From contig JAWKHH010000001.1 of NCBI GenBank assembly GCA_041394945.1, positions 868,001 to 932,000 of the forward strand: a stretch of 64,000 nt of DNA, written 5' to 3'. Origin of the DNA: Bryobacteraceae bacterium. GTDB lineage: Bacteria; Acidobacteriota; Terriglobia; Bryobacterales; Bryobacteraceae. Below, one piece after another: positions 16,815 through 25,417 of this stretch (the first letter of the stretch is position 1; every line of letters starts with the position of its first letter). Both the position numbers and the translations under genes were made by a program. The notes beneath the pieces were generated by a model. It had not been told where the DNA came from, made no database searches, and saw only the letters and a program-made list of their open reading frames with translations.

Positions 16815-18355
16815 CTCTTGTGCCCCTCATGGCCGGATGGGGCCGCTGCCGGAGCCCCCCGCTTCTCACGACCCGGTGTCGGCGCAGCCACGCCGTGCTG
16901 CTCGTGTCCGGCGCCTTGAGAAGCGGCAGGCTTTTTGTCGCCCCCGGTGGTGCCGGCGCCGTGCTGGTGGCCCGCCATGCCTGAGGCGGCCGATTTGAGC
17001 TGGCTCTCCGAGTCGATCAGGAAATTCCCCGAGGTCACGATGCGCTCGCCCGCTTGCAGACCCTTGCGGATCTCGATGCGATCACCGATGCGTTCGCCGA
17101 TCTCTACCTGGCGGGGCTCGATGAAGCCGTTGCCCCGATCGACAAACACCGTCTTTCGCAGGCCGGAATCGAGCACGGCTTCGGCCGACACGGTCACGCG
17201 TTGCGGCGTACTCACCCGGAATTCCACGTCCACGTACATGTCGGGCTTCAGCAAAAGGTCGGGGTTGTCTGCCTCCAAGCGGATCTTGAGAGTGCGGGTC
17301 ATTGGATCCACCTGCGGTTGGATATAATTCACGTGCGCAGAACGGGACTTTCCGGGGTTGTACGAGAGCGAGACCTCGGCCGGCTGCCCTATCCGGACCA
17401 TAGGCGCCTCGTTCTCGAACACGTCGGCCATGATCCATACCTTGTTCAGATCTACAACCGTATACAGTTCGGTGTCAGGCATGACTCGCTGCTTCGGGAA
17501 GGCATTGCGGGTGGTCACGTAGCCGCTGATCGGCGCATAAAGAGTGACATTGGTGATCGGCTTTCCAGTACGGGTGATTTCATCGATCTGGGAGTCGCTC
17601 AGTTCCCAGAGTTCCAGTCGCCTCCGGCTGGCAGCGAGCAGCGAGTCACTCTGCGCCAAAGCTCCATCGAGCGTACTGGACTTCATCATGTCTTTGCCCT
17701 TCTGAGCCAGTAGAAATTCCTGTTGGGTGGCCAGCAACTCGGGACTGTAAATTGTCAGGAGGGGTTGCCCTTTGTCCACCAGTTTTCCAATGAAATCCAC
17801 GAACACCTTGTCCACCCAGCCGTCGATTCTCGTGTGCACGCGCGCTATTTTGGTCTCGTCAAAGGCCACCTTTCCGACCGCGCGAAAGGTGTGCACGCCG
17901 GCGGAGCTTTCCACCACGCTATACTGCACGCCGATCAACTGCTGCTTCTCCGGACTGACCTTGATCGTGCCCATCGGCATCGACGAGGGGTCGTCGGCGT
18001 ACACCGGTTCGAGCTCGTTTCCGGTCTCTGGGTTGATACCCGGCTTGTCCGAGGTGTACTTGGGATCCTTGGGGTCCCGGTAATGCAGGATCTTGCGCTC
18101 GGCAGTCGCAGTCGGCTCGCCCATCTGGCCACCTTCGTACACGGGTTCGAGCTTCATGCCGCAATCCGGGGCGATGCCGGGTTTGTCGGATTTATAGCCT
18201 GGATGCATCGGATCCACGTAATATAGGATCTTCCGGCCGCCTTTTTGGCCGGCCGCACTATCCGCCCCTCTCCCATACCAGCGGCCATAGCCATAGCCAG
18301 CTACGAAAACCGCCACTAGTAGAAGAATGGATAGGAGACGTCGAACGATTTTCAT
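16811..18355 (-). CDS. cusB: Efflux periplasmic adaptor, CusB type, with two metal-binding repeats
   Basis: The membrane-fusion protein linking CusA and CusC. Order: N-terminal signal anchor (LLSILLLVAVFVAGYGYGRW), two heavy-metal-binding motifs (YYVDPMHPGYKSDKPGIAPD with CGMKLEPVYE; HYRDPKDPKYTSDKPGINPE with GNELEPVY), then barrel-sandwich, alpha-hairpin and beta-barrel regions. The C-terminal tail is His/Gly-rich (HQHGAGTTGG, HEGHKR). The second repeat has lost the CGM motif (TGNELEP), so it may not bind metal. At 514 residues it is long for CusB because of the extra repeat and tail. Confidence 0.93.
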   Translation of the reverse strand: MKIVRRLLSILLLVAVFVAGYGYGRWYGRGADSAAGQKGGRKILYYVDPMHPGYKSDKPGIAPDCGMKLEPVYEGGQMGEPTATAERKILHYRDPKDPKYTSDKPGINPETGNELEPVYADDPSSMPMGTIKVSPEKQQLIGVQYSVVESSAGVHTFRAVGKVAFDETKIARVHTRIDGWVDKVFVDFIGKLVDKGQPLLTIYSPELLATQQEFLLAQKGKDMMKSSTLDGALAQSDSLLAASRRRLELWELSDSQIDEITRTGKPITNVTLYAPISGYVTTRNAFPKQRVMPDTELYTVVDLNKVWIMADVFENEAPMVRIGQPAEVSLSYNPGKSRSAHVNYIQPQVDPMTRTLKIRLEADNPDLLLKPDMYVDVEFRVSTPQRVTVSAEAVLDSGLRKTVFVDRGNGFIEPRQVEIGERIGDRIEIRKGLQAGERIVTSGNFLIDSESQLKSAASGMAGHQHGAGTTGGDKKPAASQGAGHEQHGVAAPTPGREKRGAPAAAPSGHEGHKR

Positions 18356-18365
18356 CTTCCTTGCC

Positions 18366-19655
18366 TCATTTGATTAAGGAGAGCGCTGTCATCTCTTCCA
18401 GCCGGCTGAGTGCCAGATAGAAGTTCTGGATCTCCTCGTAATAGTTGATCTCGTATTCCACAACCGTGATGTAGTTGGTAAGCACTGAGAGAAAATCCAC
18501 TGTGCCCGTCTCGTAAGAAGTGAGCGACGACTCGAGCGCAAGACTCGCTTGCGGGATCACGGTCTGGCCGTACAGCTTCATCAGGCGTGCTGAGGTGTCC
18601 GCCATCAGGTAATCGTCCTTGATCCGAAAATGCAGAGATTGGTTAGTGGCCTCATAGGTTCGACGCGATTGAACGAGGCTCTGTGCTTGCTCCACGACAC
18701 CAGGCCTCTGTTTTCGAAAGAAGTAGACCGGCAGCTTGATATCGATGCGGAACTGATACATGTCCGGCATCTGACCCATGTTGAAGTAGCCACCCGAGAG
18801 CGTATAGTCGGGGTAATACTCCTTGCGCGCCATGTTGACTGCCACCGCGGCGCGCTCAATCATCTTCTGATCCCGGCGGAGCATTGGGGAGTTTTCGCGC
18901 GCAGCGGCATACACCTCCTCCAGGCTGGTCGTGAGCTCCTGGGGTTGCAGCTCCGTCGGTGGAGGAAGGCCAGATCCGGGCCGGCGATTGAGCAGGCTGA
19001 GAATCTCGGCAACTCGCGCCTCCTTCTCTCTATCGAGCTGCACGTGGCGAGTTTCGAGAATGGAGATTTGGGTCTGTGTTTTATACACATCCTGCTGCGC
19101 GGCACGGCCAACGGAGTAGCGCGCCTCCGTGATGCGGAGGAGTTTTCGAGCCAGCTCAAGGTTCCGATCCAAAACCGCCGTGGCGGCGTACGCGTAGGCG
19201 CGCCGATAGTAAGCTTGTTTGAGGCGCGACAGCACATTCAGTTGAATTGCCTCATACTGCTGGAATTCAGCTTCTGCCTCCTTCGCCGCCATGTCCCCGC
19301 GAAGCTTCCGCTTGCCAGGGAACGGGAATTCCTGTGAGACCATGAATCCGATGTTGCTCGTTGGTTCCTTGCCCAGTGCGGCCCCTGGCCAAGGACGACC
19401 GTTGCTCCCATAGCCCGGCGAGAACATGGGGTCCGGCAAGCTGCTCGCTTGGCTAGGCCGCTGTCGTGCTGCTTCGTAGCTCTTCTGGGCCGCGAGAATC
19501 TCGGGATTGTTGCGAAGCGCCTCCGCGAGCAGATCTTCCAGCTTCAAGGGCTCCACTTGGCCCTGCGCGACTAGTGCGTATGCCAGGAGTAAACCAATGC
19601 TGCTAACAACACTACGAGCTTTCACGCTGCTCAATCCTTTCAAGACGGAATTCAT
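18366..19655 (-). CDS. cusC: Outer-membrane efflux channel, CusC/TolC type
   Basis: The TolC-like channel of the first Cus pump, 429 residues. The signal peptide (SIGLLLAYALVAQGQ) is followed by the two-fold OEP repeat rich in long helices (LEDLLAEALRNNPEILAAQK, RENSPMLRRDQKMIERAAVA). The open frame extends upstream to 19976, but ATG 19655 is chosen because the signal peptide lies directly after it. First gene of the operon cusC-cusB-cusA-companion-DUF5818-cytochrome-DUF5666. Upstream is a sigma-54 promoter and a UAS shared with the divergent regulator. Confidence 0.9.
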   Translation of the reverse strand: MNSVLKGLSSVKARSVVSSIGLLLAYALVAQGQVEPLKLEDLLAEALRNNPEILAAQKSYEAARQRPSQASSLPDPMFSPGYGSNGRPWPGAALGKEPTSNIGFMVSQEFPFPGKRKLRGDMAAKEAEAEFQQYEAIQLNVLSRLKQAYYRRAYAYAATAVLDRNLELARKLLRITEARYSVGRAAQQDVYKTQTQISILETRHVQLDREKEARVAEILSLLNRRPGSGLPPPTELQPQELTTSLEEVYAAARENSPMLRRDQKMIERAAVAVNMARKEYYPDYTLSGGYFNMGQMPDMYQFRIDIKLPVYFFRKQRPGVVEQAQSLVQSRRTYEATNQSLHFRIKDDYLMADTSARLMKLYGQTVIPQASLALESSLTSYETGTVDFLSVLTNYITVVEYEINYYEEIQNFYLALSRLEEMTALSLIK

Positions 19656-19730
19656 CCGACAAACCGCATCCTGGAGGTGCTGCCACCTTGAACTCTCGGG
19701 ACTGCCATGGGCTTCTGACTCAGCATGAGT

Positions 19731-19747
19731 TGCACGTCGTCTACCAA
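19731..19747 (-). promoter_or_regulatory. Sigma-54 promoter of the first cusCBA operon
   Basis: On the minus strand TTGGTAGACGACGTGCA (TTGG, N9, TGCA; GG-N10-GC). RNA would start near 19720, 65 nt before cusC. It is very similar to the promoter at 57224. Confidence 0.6.
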
Positions 19748-19959
19748 CGCTCTTCGTCGTTTGCTTTCCACTACTTGAGCGCATCAGGAGGAGAGGATTG
19801 ACGAGAGCGAAGGCAGGGGTTTCCGGGCACTGCCCTGACGCTGGCTCGGATGAAAAGTCCCACGTAATGAATGGGCCCAAACCACTCACGCCCTTTCCAA
19901 CAGGTGTTTTTCGAAAGCTCAAGGGTATCCCCCTGCGTCTGGACCAATAAGGCCAGGTG

Positions 19960-19975
19960 TGCCTCAATTCGGGCA
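19960..19975. promoter_or_regulatory. Putative enhancer palindrome shared by cusC and the activator gene
   Basis: TGCCTCAATTCGGGCA lies between two divergent sigma-54 promoters, about 90 bp from the one at 20064 and 210 bp from the one at 19731. This is the classic layout for an NtrC-type activator controlling itself and a target, as in E. coli zraP/zraSR. Confidence 0.6.
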
Positions 19976-20063
19976 ATGTAGTCCCGGTTGGTCGCCCTCT
20001 AGGCGTTGCTGCTCTTCGACTCTAACCTCAATCGCGCCACCGAGTAGGTCAACCAGCATGTGG

Positions 20064-20080
20064 TTGGACGCTCGCTTGCA
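20064..20080 (+). promoter_or_regulatory. Sigma-54 promoter of the NtrC-type regulator
   Basis: TTGGACGCTCGCTTGCA: strong -24 (TTGG) and -12 (TTGCA) boxes with correct spacing. RNA would start near 20091, 21 nt before the ATG. Implies autoregulation if the regulator is a functional sigma-54 activator. Confidence 0.7.
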
Positions 20081-20111
20081 GTGTATCGATTTGACGAAAT
20101 AGGCGGTGCTC

Positions 20112-21506
20112 ATGGCGGCGAGAAAGATTTTGGTTGTGAGCCGTGACGATAACCTCGCCGAGGAGGTGGAGCAGGCGGTACGCCAAGTCGGCCACGGTGT
20201 ACTGATGGCGGCGGATGAAGAGCGAGCGTTAGCTACCCTCCAGCAGGAGCCGCAAGACTTGATAATCGTGGATCTCGACGCGCCTTGCCCCGACCGCCTA
20301 GCACTAGTCAGGAGCATTCGTACCCACCATCCAGAAATGATCCTGCTGCTGGCGGGTTCGAATTCGGCGGACGCCGCCGTGGAGGCGCTCAAGCTCGGAG
20401 CTTACCTTTATGTGACCAAGCCGGTCCACCCGGAAGAATTGCGGCAAGTCATCGGTTGCGCTCTGGAGCACCACGTGCTTCTGGAGGAGCGGAAGGCTCT
20501 TCGGCACATTTTGGGTCAGAAATATGGATTTGAAGGAATCATCGGCCGGTCCAGTTCATTGCGGTTCACGCTCGAAGCCGCTGCCCGAGCCGCCCAGACC
20601 GACTCGCCAGTTCTGATTCGCGGTGAGCGAGGAACCGGGAAAGAGCTGCTGGCCAAAGCAATCCACTTTAACAGTTCGCGCCGCAACAAACCCTTCATCA
20701 TTCTCAATTGCGGAGCGATTCCACCTGGGCTGTTCGAATCGGAATTGGTCGGCCATTTGAAGGGTGCCTTCAAGGGCGCCGTCGCATGCAAGAAGGGAAA
20801 GGTAGAGCAGTCAGACCAGGGGACACTTTTCCTCGACGAGGTAAGCGAGGTGCCCCTTGAGATCCAGTCAAAGCTCGTCCGCATGATCCAACACGGAGAG
20901 ATCAAGAAGATAGGCGCGACCTCGTGCATCAGTGTGGATGTCCGCGTAGTCGCCTCGACCTGCCGCAACCTGCAAGCCATGATTGAGGACGGCGCCTTTC
21001 GTGAAGACCTCTACTACAGGTTGGCAGTGGTTCCGCTAGAGTTGCCGCCGCTTAGGGAGCGTGAGGAAGACATTCCGGCATTGACGCGCTATTTCTTCGA
21101 GAGATCGAAGCAGCAGCACAATCGGCTCGACCTAGTCTTGCGGGACTCCCTGCTGCCACACTTCTGCTCCTACCGATGGCCTGGCAACATTGGCGAACTG
21201 GAGGATCTCATCGACAGGCTTGTCGTGTTGTGCCCAAAACGATCGATTCGACTGGAGGACCTGCCCGACTATCTTCGCCAGCCGCGCGTCCGTGACACTC
21301 TGCGCCTGGACCTCCCATCTCATGGCATCAGCCTGGAGGCAGTCGAGCGTGAACTCATCCTTCGAGCGCTGACGAAGTCCAAATGGAACCAGACGCACGC
21401 GGCGCGATACCTCAACTTGAGCCGGAAGACCCTGATGTATCGCATGGAGAAGTTCGGTTTGCGACAGGAGCGACCCGGACAAGCAGGAGAGGGCTGTTCG
21501 TCGTGA
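20112..21506 (+). CDS. NtrC/ZraR-type sigma-54 response regulator
   Basis: 464 residues: receiver domain (about 3-120) with acidic pair DD, phospho-Asp in IIVDLDAP and Lys in VTKPVHPEE; AAA+ domain with Walker A GERGTGKE, Walker B GTLFLDEV and arginine finger FREDLYYRL; C-terminal Fis-type HTH (KSKWNQTHAARYLNLSRKTL). The sigma-54 contact loop, normally GAFTGA, reads GAFKGA here (about residue 222), and Walker A has Arg for the usual Ser. Start ATG 20112; an in-frame GTG lies 6 bp upstream. Divergent from cusCBA. It probably pairs with one of the kinases at 59-63 kb. Confidence 0.92.
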   Translation: MAARKILVVSRDDNLAEEVEQAVRQVGHGVLMAADEERALATLQQEPQDLIIVDLDAPCPDRLALVRSIRTHHPEMILLLAGSNSADAAVEALKLGAYLYVTKPVHPEELRQVIGCALEHHVLLEERKALRHILGQKYGFEGIIGRSSSLRFTLEAAARAAQTDSPVLIRGERGTGKELLAKAIHFNSSRRNKPFIILNCGAIPPGLFESELVGHLKGAFKGAVACKKGKVEQSDQGTLFLDEVSEVPLEIQSKLVRMIQHGEIKKIGATSCISVDVRVVASTCRNLQAMIEDGAFREDLYYRLAVVPLELPPLREREEDIPALTRYFFERSKQQHNRLDLVLRDSLLPHFCSYRWPGNIGELEDLIDRLVVLCPKRSIRLEDLPDYLRQPRVRDTLRLDLPSHGISLEAVERELILRALTKSKWNQTHAARYLNLSRKTLMYRMEKFGLRQERPGQAGEGCSS

Positions 21507-21540
21507 GCTGTGCGTCTCACGTAGGCCAGGACGGTGATCG

Positions 21541-22041
21541 ATGAACGCGTGCCGCGCGTTTCTTTGCACGCTCGTTGTGTCGCCACCTTCGGCGTATTTG
21601 CTGTCTCCAGGCGCGGGACAATCTGCAAGCGCATCCTCAACGATAATGAACCGAGTCTCGACAAGCGTAGACCGCGCTTCCAGCGAACTCGAACGGGCCG
21701 TTGATTCGGTCCGCAGTGGAAACTCGCCTGGTGTCAAAGCAGCCCTGCAAAACTACTCGCGCCAACTGACGAGCGCTCGTACAGACATCGCAAGGCTCCG
21801 CGTCGGTGAGTCGGAATACGGATTTGTGACCAGCCTTCTCGACGGATTGGACGTTCACATTTCCCGATTGGAAGCACTGAAGGCTAAGGTCCACCCAAAC
21901 CAGCGCAGTGCGCTGAGCGAAGCGATCAAGCAGTTAAGGCGAACTCTCCAGTTGCTAACGCAGAAGGTGGAGAGAACTTCCCGAAGCAGATACCGGCGAG
22001 CCAATGGGATAGACGCCAACATAAAGGGATCCATCGCATGA
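21541..22041 (+). CDS. Small periplasmic helical protein (family B, first of three paralogs)
   Basis: 166 residues of unknown family. A weak export signal is followed by a helical body: SSELERAVDSVRSGNSPGVK, LQNYSRQLTSARTDIARLRV, then GFVTSLLDGLDVHISRLEAL and a basic tail. Two paralogs in this window (34870-35301 and 55892-56389) share the order of elements, especially the LxxYxxxxSxxxxxxxRLRIGxxxxGF core followed by L/IxxxISRLE. It follows the regulator gene by 34 bp and may be co-transcribed with it. A ZraP-like stress chaperone role is conceivable, but there is no sequence proof. Confidence 0.72.
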   Translation: MNACRAFLCTLVVSPPSAYLLSPGAGQSASASSTIMNRVSTSVDRASSELERAVDSVRSGNSPGVKAALQNYSRQLTSARTDIARLRVGESEYGFVTSLLDGLDVHISRLEALKAKVHPNQRSALSEAIKQLRRTLQLLTQKVERTSRSRYRRANGIDANIKGSIA

Positions 22042-22174
22042 CTGCGCATAGTCGTCGAAGTACAATTCGATCGCGCGCCGCTGAACAGGGTTTGTTCGGG
22101 TACAGGGAGCGCTGCAGCGTTCTCACTGAATCAGGTTTCAGGTTTAACTTCGTTGACGGAGGCGTATCTATAAT

Positions 22175-23443
22175 ATGGCAGCCAGACAAATTGGCTTAGT
22201 AGCCTGTTGTTTGTTCTTTGTGGTATCCAGCCCACTGGCAGGACAAGAGAAGGATGAGACAACGGGACGACTCAAAGCCCTTGAAGAGCGAATCCGGGCC
22301 TTGGAAGCTGAAGTCCACGCTCTAAAGCAGGCCCAAGTTGCGGCCACTCCGGCTGTCCCTGCTGCATCGTCGCCGACCGCCCCTGCTGTGGCCCAAGCGC
22401 CCACCAGTGCACCTGCCGGGACTGCTGGGCAGCTACCAGTCTATGGCGGAGCGAGCGCCGGGACAAAGGTCTTCAACCCGGACATCGGTGTCATCGGAAA
22501 TTTTGTTGGAGTGGCAGGGCGGAACGACATCAACCCGCTTCCGGCGCTCTCGTTGCAAGAAAGCGAAGTCTCTCTCCAGGCTGTTGTCGATCCCTACGCG
22601 CGAGCCGACTTCTTCTTGGCGATTGGCGAAGAAGGTATTGAGGTCGAGGAGGGCTACGTTACCTTTCCGACGGTGCCTGGCGGCTTCTTGGTGAGGGCAG
22701 GGAAAATGCGTGCTGCGTTTGGTAGAGTGAACACGTTCCACAACCACACCCTTCCATGGATTGATCGCCCGCTGGCCACTTTCAACTTGCTCGGGGGCTC
22801 CCTTGCAGAGCCCGATATCGGTATCAAGGACGCAGGCATCTCCGTGAGTCGGATCCTGCCACCGCTACGAGGCATCTTCATGGAAGCCACAGGCGAGGTC
22901 TTCCGGGGCGATTCGGGATCCCTCTTTAAGTCCAGCCGTCGCAGCGACGTCAGCCTCGTTAGCCATCTGAAATCATACAGAGATTTCTCAGAATCCACGA
23001 GCCTGGAACTGGGCGGCTCCTACGGCCGCGGACACAACGACGTGGGTAGCGACTTTATTACTCAACTCTACGGTCTCGATGCCACGTTACGCTGGAGGCC
23101 GTTACGCCGGGCCATCTACCACTCCTTCGCGGTCCGCACAGAGCTGTTCTGGAGCCGCCGCGACCAGCTTCCGAGCACTCAGCGAGCGTTTGGCTATTTT
23201 GGTTCCATGGAATATCAGCTAGCGCGGCGCTGGTTTGCGGGCGGCCGGTATGACTGGGCGGAGCGGGCGCGAGATGCGACACAGCACGATACTAGTGGCT
23301 CGTTAATTCTGACCTTCTGGCCCAGCGAGTTCAACCAAATTCGCGCTCAGTTCCGTCGTACGCGTTATGCCGAACACACGTCGAACGAAATGCTATTTCA
23401 GTTTCTGTTTACTGTCGGTGCGCACGGCGCGCACCCATTCTAA
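22175..23443 (+). CDS. Porin-like outer-membrane protein with N-terminal coiled coil
   Basis: 422 residues: signal peptide (VACCLFFVVSSPLAGQ), a short coiled coil (RLKALEERIRALEAEVHALK), an Ala/Pro-rich linker, then a beta-barrel region with many aromatic amphipathic strands (GGFLVRAGKMRAAFGRVNTF, LTFWPSEFNQIRAQFRRTRY) ending in FQFLFTVGAHGAHPF. The architecture suits a phosphate- or metal-selective porin or similar outer-membrane protein; the substrate cannot be told. No close link in sequence to CopB. Confidence 0.75.
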   Translation: MAARQIGLVACCLFFVVSSPLAGQEKDETTGRLKALEERIRALEAEVHALKQAQVAATPAVPAASSPTAPAVAQAPTSAPAGTAGQLPVYGGASAGTKVFNPDIGVIGNFVGVAGRNDINPLPALSLQESEVSLQAVVDPYARADFFLAIGEEGIEVEEGYVTFPTVPGGFLVRAGKMRAAFGRVNTFHNHTLPWIDRPLATFNLLGGSLAEPDIGIKDAGISVSRILPPLRGIFMEATGEVFRGDSGSLFKSSRRSDVSLVSHLKSYRDFSESTSLELGGSYGRGHNDVGSDFITQLYGLDATLRWRPLRRAIYHSFAVRTELFWSRRDQLPSTQRAFGYFGSMEYQLARRWFAGGRYDWAERARDATQHDTSGSLILTFWPSEFNQIRAQFRRTRYAEHTSNEMLFQFLFTVGAHGAHPF

Positions 23444-23498
23444 CCGAGCCATGAGCCTTTAACATGCCGTCAACATCATCGCAGAATCGAGGAGCACG

Positions 23499-24590
23499 AT
23501 GAACAACCCGAATCACAGGCTGTCTCCACCGAAAGTAGCCGGGGCCTTTTTGGCCGGGATCATCATGGTGGCGCAGATGTCGCCGGCGTACTCGCAGGCT
23601 ACCGCAGACGAGCGGAATACGATCGAGGTATTCAAACGGGCGGCGGCGGGCGTGGTTCACGTGAAAGCGGTTCGTGTTGTGGCGACGGAAGTAGGCGACG
23701 CCGTCGCCGGTCAAGGAACTGGCAGCGGGTTCCTAATCGACCAGGCTGGGCATGTGCTGACCAACTACCATGTCGTCGGGGGCAGTTCTGACGTGAAGTT
23801 GTTGCTCGGCGGCGGCCGGACGTTTGATGCGAGGCTGGTGGGAACGGCTCCCGCGTTCGACATTGCACTGTTTAAGGCTGAGACGGGTGGCGCTGCGGGG
23901 ACCGATCTCTTGCCCCTTCCCCTCGGTGATTCAGACAAGTTGGAAATCGGCCAGAAAGTCCTGGCGATTGGAAATCCGTTGGGTTTGCACAACACGCTCA
24001 CGACGGGAGTCCTGAGCGGACTGTCCAGGGATATCCCGGGAGCGCCGGTCGGATTGGGCCAAGCATTCCTCCAAACTGACGCTGCAATCAACCCGGGCAA
24101 CAGCGGGGGACCGTTGCTGGATTCCTCGGGCAATGTGATCGGCATCAACGCTGTGGTTGCCCGAGATGGGCAGAACATCGGTTTCGCGATCCCGATCAAC
24201 TTCGTGAAAAAGATCTTGCCAGAGCTGATCAGCATGGGGCACGTATACCAGCCGGCTCTAGGTTTTTCCGCTCTGCCAATTCCACCAGGGATGGCGACCC
24301 TGCTGGGACTTTCCGTGCACTCCGGCCTCCTCGTCCAGGAGGTCGCTGAGGGAAGTCCCGCCGGCATCGCGGGACTGCGGGCTGGCGGCCGAATGATTCC
24401 AATGAACGACACTGTGTACGTCCTTGGGGGCGACGTTCTCACGGCCGTGAACGGGAAGTCCGTGACGTCGCCACATGATTTGACTGTCTTTCTCCTAGGC
24501 TCGAAGCCAGGCGATCGAATCCAGCTCACAGTGGTCCGCGGAGGGGAGCGGAGAACGCTCGTGCTGACCTTGCCCCCAATGCACTTCTGA
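23499..24590 (+). CDS. Periplasmic trypsin-like serine protease, HtrA/Deg family
   Basis: 363 residues with a signal peptide, then a chymotrypsin-fold protease: catalytic His in LTNYHVVGG, Asp in AFDIALFKAE, Ser in NPGNSGGPLLDSSG. A single PDZ domain follows (GLLVQEVAEGSPAGIAGLRA, LTAVNGKSVTS). It degrades or refolds damaged envelope proteins. AGGAG sits before the ATG. Lying between a porin and a cytochrome within a metal-stress region fits an envelope-stress function. Confidence 0.93.
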   Translation: MNNPNHRLSPPKVAGAFLAGIIMVAQMSPAYSQATADERNTIEVFKRAAAGVVHVKAVRVVATEVGDAVAGQGTGSGFLIDQAGHVLTNYHVVGGSSDVKLLLGGGRTFDARLVGTAPAFDIALFKAETGGAAGTDLLPLPLGDSDKLEIGQKVLAIGNPLGLHNTLTTGVLSGLSRDIPGAPVGLGQAFLQTDAAINPGNSGGPLLDSSGNVIGINAVVARDGQNIGFAIPINFVKKILPELISMGHVYQPALGFSALPIPPGMATLLGLSVHSGLLVQEVAEGSPAGIAGLRAGGRMIPMNDTVYVLGGDVLTAVNGKSVTSPHDLTVFLLGSKPGDRIQLTVVRGGERRTLVLTLPPMHF

Positions 24591-24609
24591 ACCGACGCGC
24601 TCATGTAGT

Positions 24610-24626
24610 TTGGCCGGATGATTGCA
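24610..24626 (+). promoter_or_regulatory. Sigma-54 promoter of a cytochrome c gene
   Basis: TTGGCCGGATGATTGCA matches the consensus at almost every fixed position. RNA would start near 24637, 23 nt before the TTG start codon. No good UAS was found within 200 bp. Confidence 0.65.
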
Positions 24627-24659
24627 AGCAATACTTCGACACCCATTTGAGGAGGCACC

Positions 24660-24986
24660 TTGATACGATTAACGATAACGCTCATGACTTTCGTTAGTGT
24701 GGCCGGCCTTGCGCTCGGAAGTGGTAATGCGCAGGCAGGAAAAGCAGTCTTCGACAAGAGCTGCAAGACATGCCATGGGGTGGACGGGCAAGGAAATCCT
24801 GTGATCGCCAAGATGATGAAAGTGACGATGCGGGGACTGGACTCCAAGGAGGTACAAAGCAAAAGCGACGCGGAGCTCAGAAGAGACGTGGTGGAAGGCA
24901 ACGGAAAGATGAAGCCTGTCAAGGGACTTTCCGATAATCAGCTCGTAGACGTGATCGCGTTCGTTCGGAGCCTCGCGAAGAAGTAG
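24660..24986 (+). CDS. Small periplasmic cytochrome c
   Basis: 108 residues: signal peptide (LMTFVSVAGLALGSGNAQA), one heme site CKTCH (about residue 38), a likely axial Met in NGKMKPVKGLSD and the C-terminal helix VDVIAFVRSLAKK. Start is TTG 24660 with GGAGG 5-6 bp upstream; the next in-frame ATG (24684) would cut into the signal peptide. Single-domain cytochromes of this size act as soluble electron carriers. Confidence 0.88.
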   Translation: MIRLTITLMTFVSVAGLALGSGNAQAGKAVFDKSCKTCHGVDGQGNPVIAKMMKVTMRGLDSKEVQSKSDAELRRDVVEGNGKMKPVKGLSDNQLVDVIAFVRSLAKK

Positions 24987-25417
24987 CGACGCGTGTTCTG
25001 CGGAAAATATCTTGAGCCGCACTCGGCCAAGTATCGAGCCATGCTTGCGTCCTGCGGCTGCCGAGGAGTGGCTTGCGGCGCCGATCGTTGCGGGAAAGAA
25101 CTCCGCCGCTCCCGACGACCAGCGAATCGGCACACATTGCCTCCGGAAACCAGATCTTGTTGACCCAAGACCGACTGAGGGTCAGCATACACGCGGCAAC
25201 GTCCTAAATCTTCCGGAAATTCAGACCGCGAGGGCGTTTTCAATCGAGAGTGCCTACGGGCTTCCAAAACCAAATCCCACGTCTCATGTCTGACCATCGG
25301 GCCCTAAGGCTGATCCAATTAAGCAGCACTCCGCGGCGTCCTGGAGGCTGTCCGCCGTCATCGCAACAAGCAGGCCATCCTGCGGGATTAATTCACTCAA
25401 CCCGGTTCCGTCGTCCG
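24987..25417. other. 431-bp stretch without a supported gene
   Basis: Convergent gap between the cytochrome gene (+) and the nonaheme cytochrome (-). No reading frame here has a plausible start, ribosome-binding site and family signature. A short minus-strand run near 25330-25420 looks faintly like a glycosyltransferase end (GLSELIPQDGLLVAM) but is too short to call. Confidence 0.5.

Noticed and set aside
23765..24922. Minus-strand open frame of 385 codons
   Set aside because: Antisense of the HtrA and cytochrome genes; Ser/Pro-rich shadow translation.
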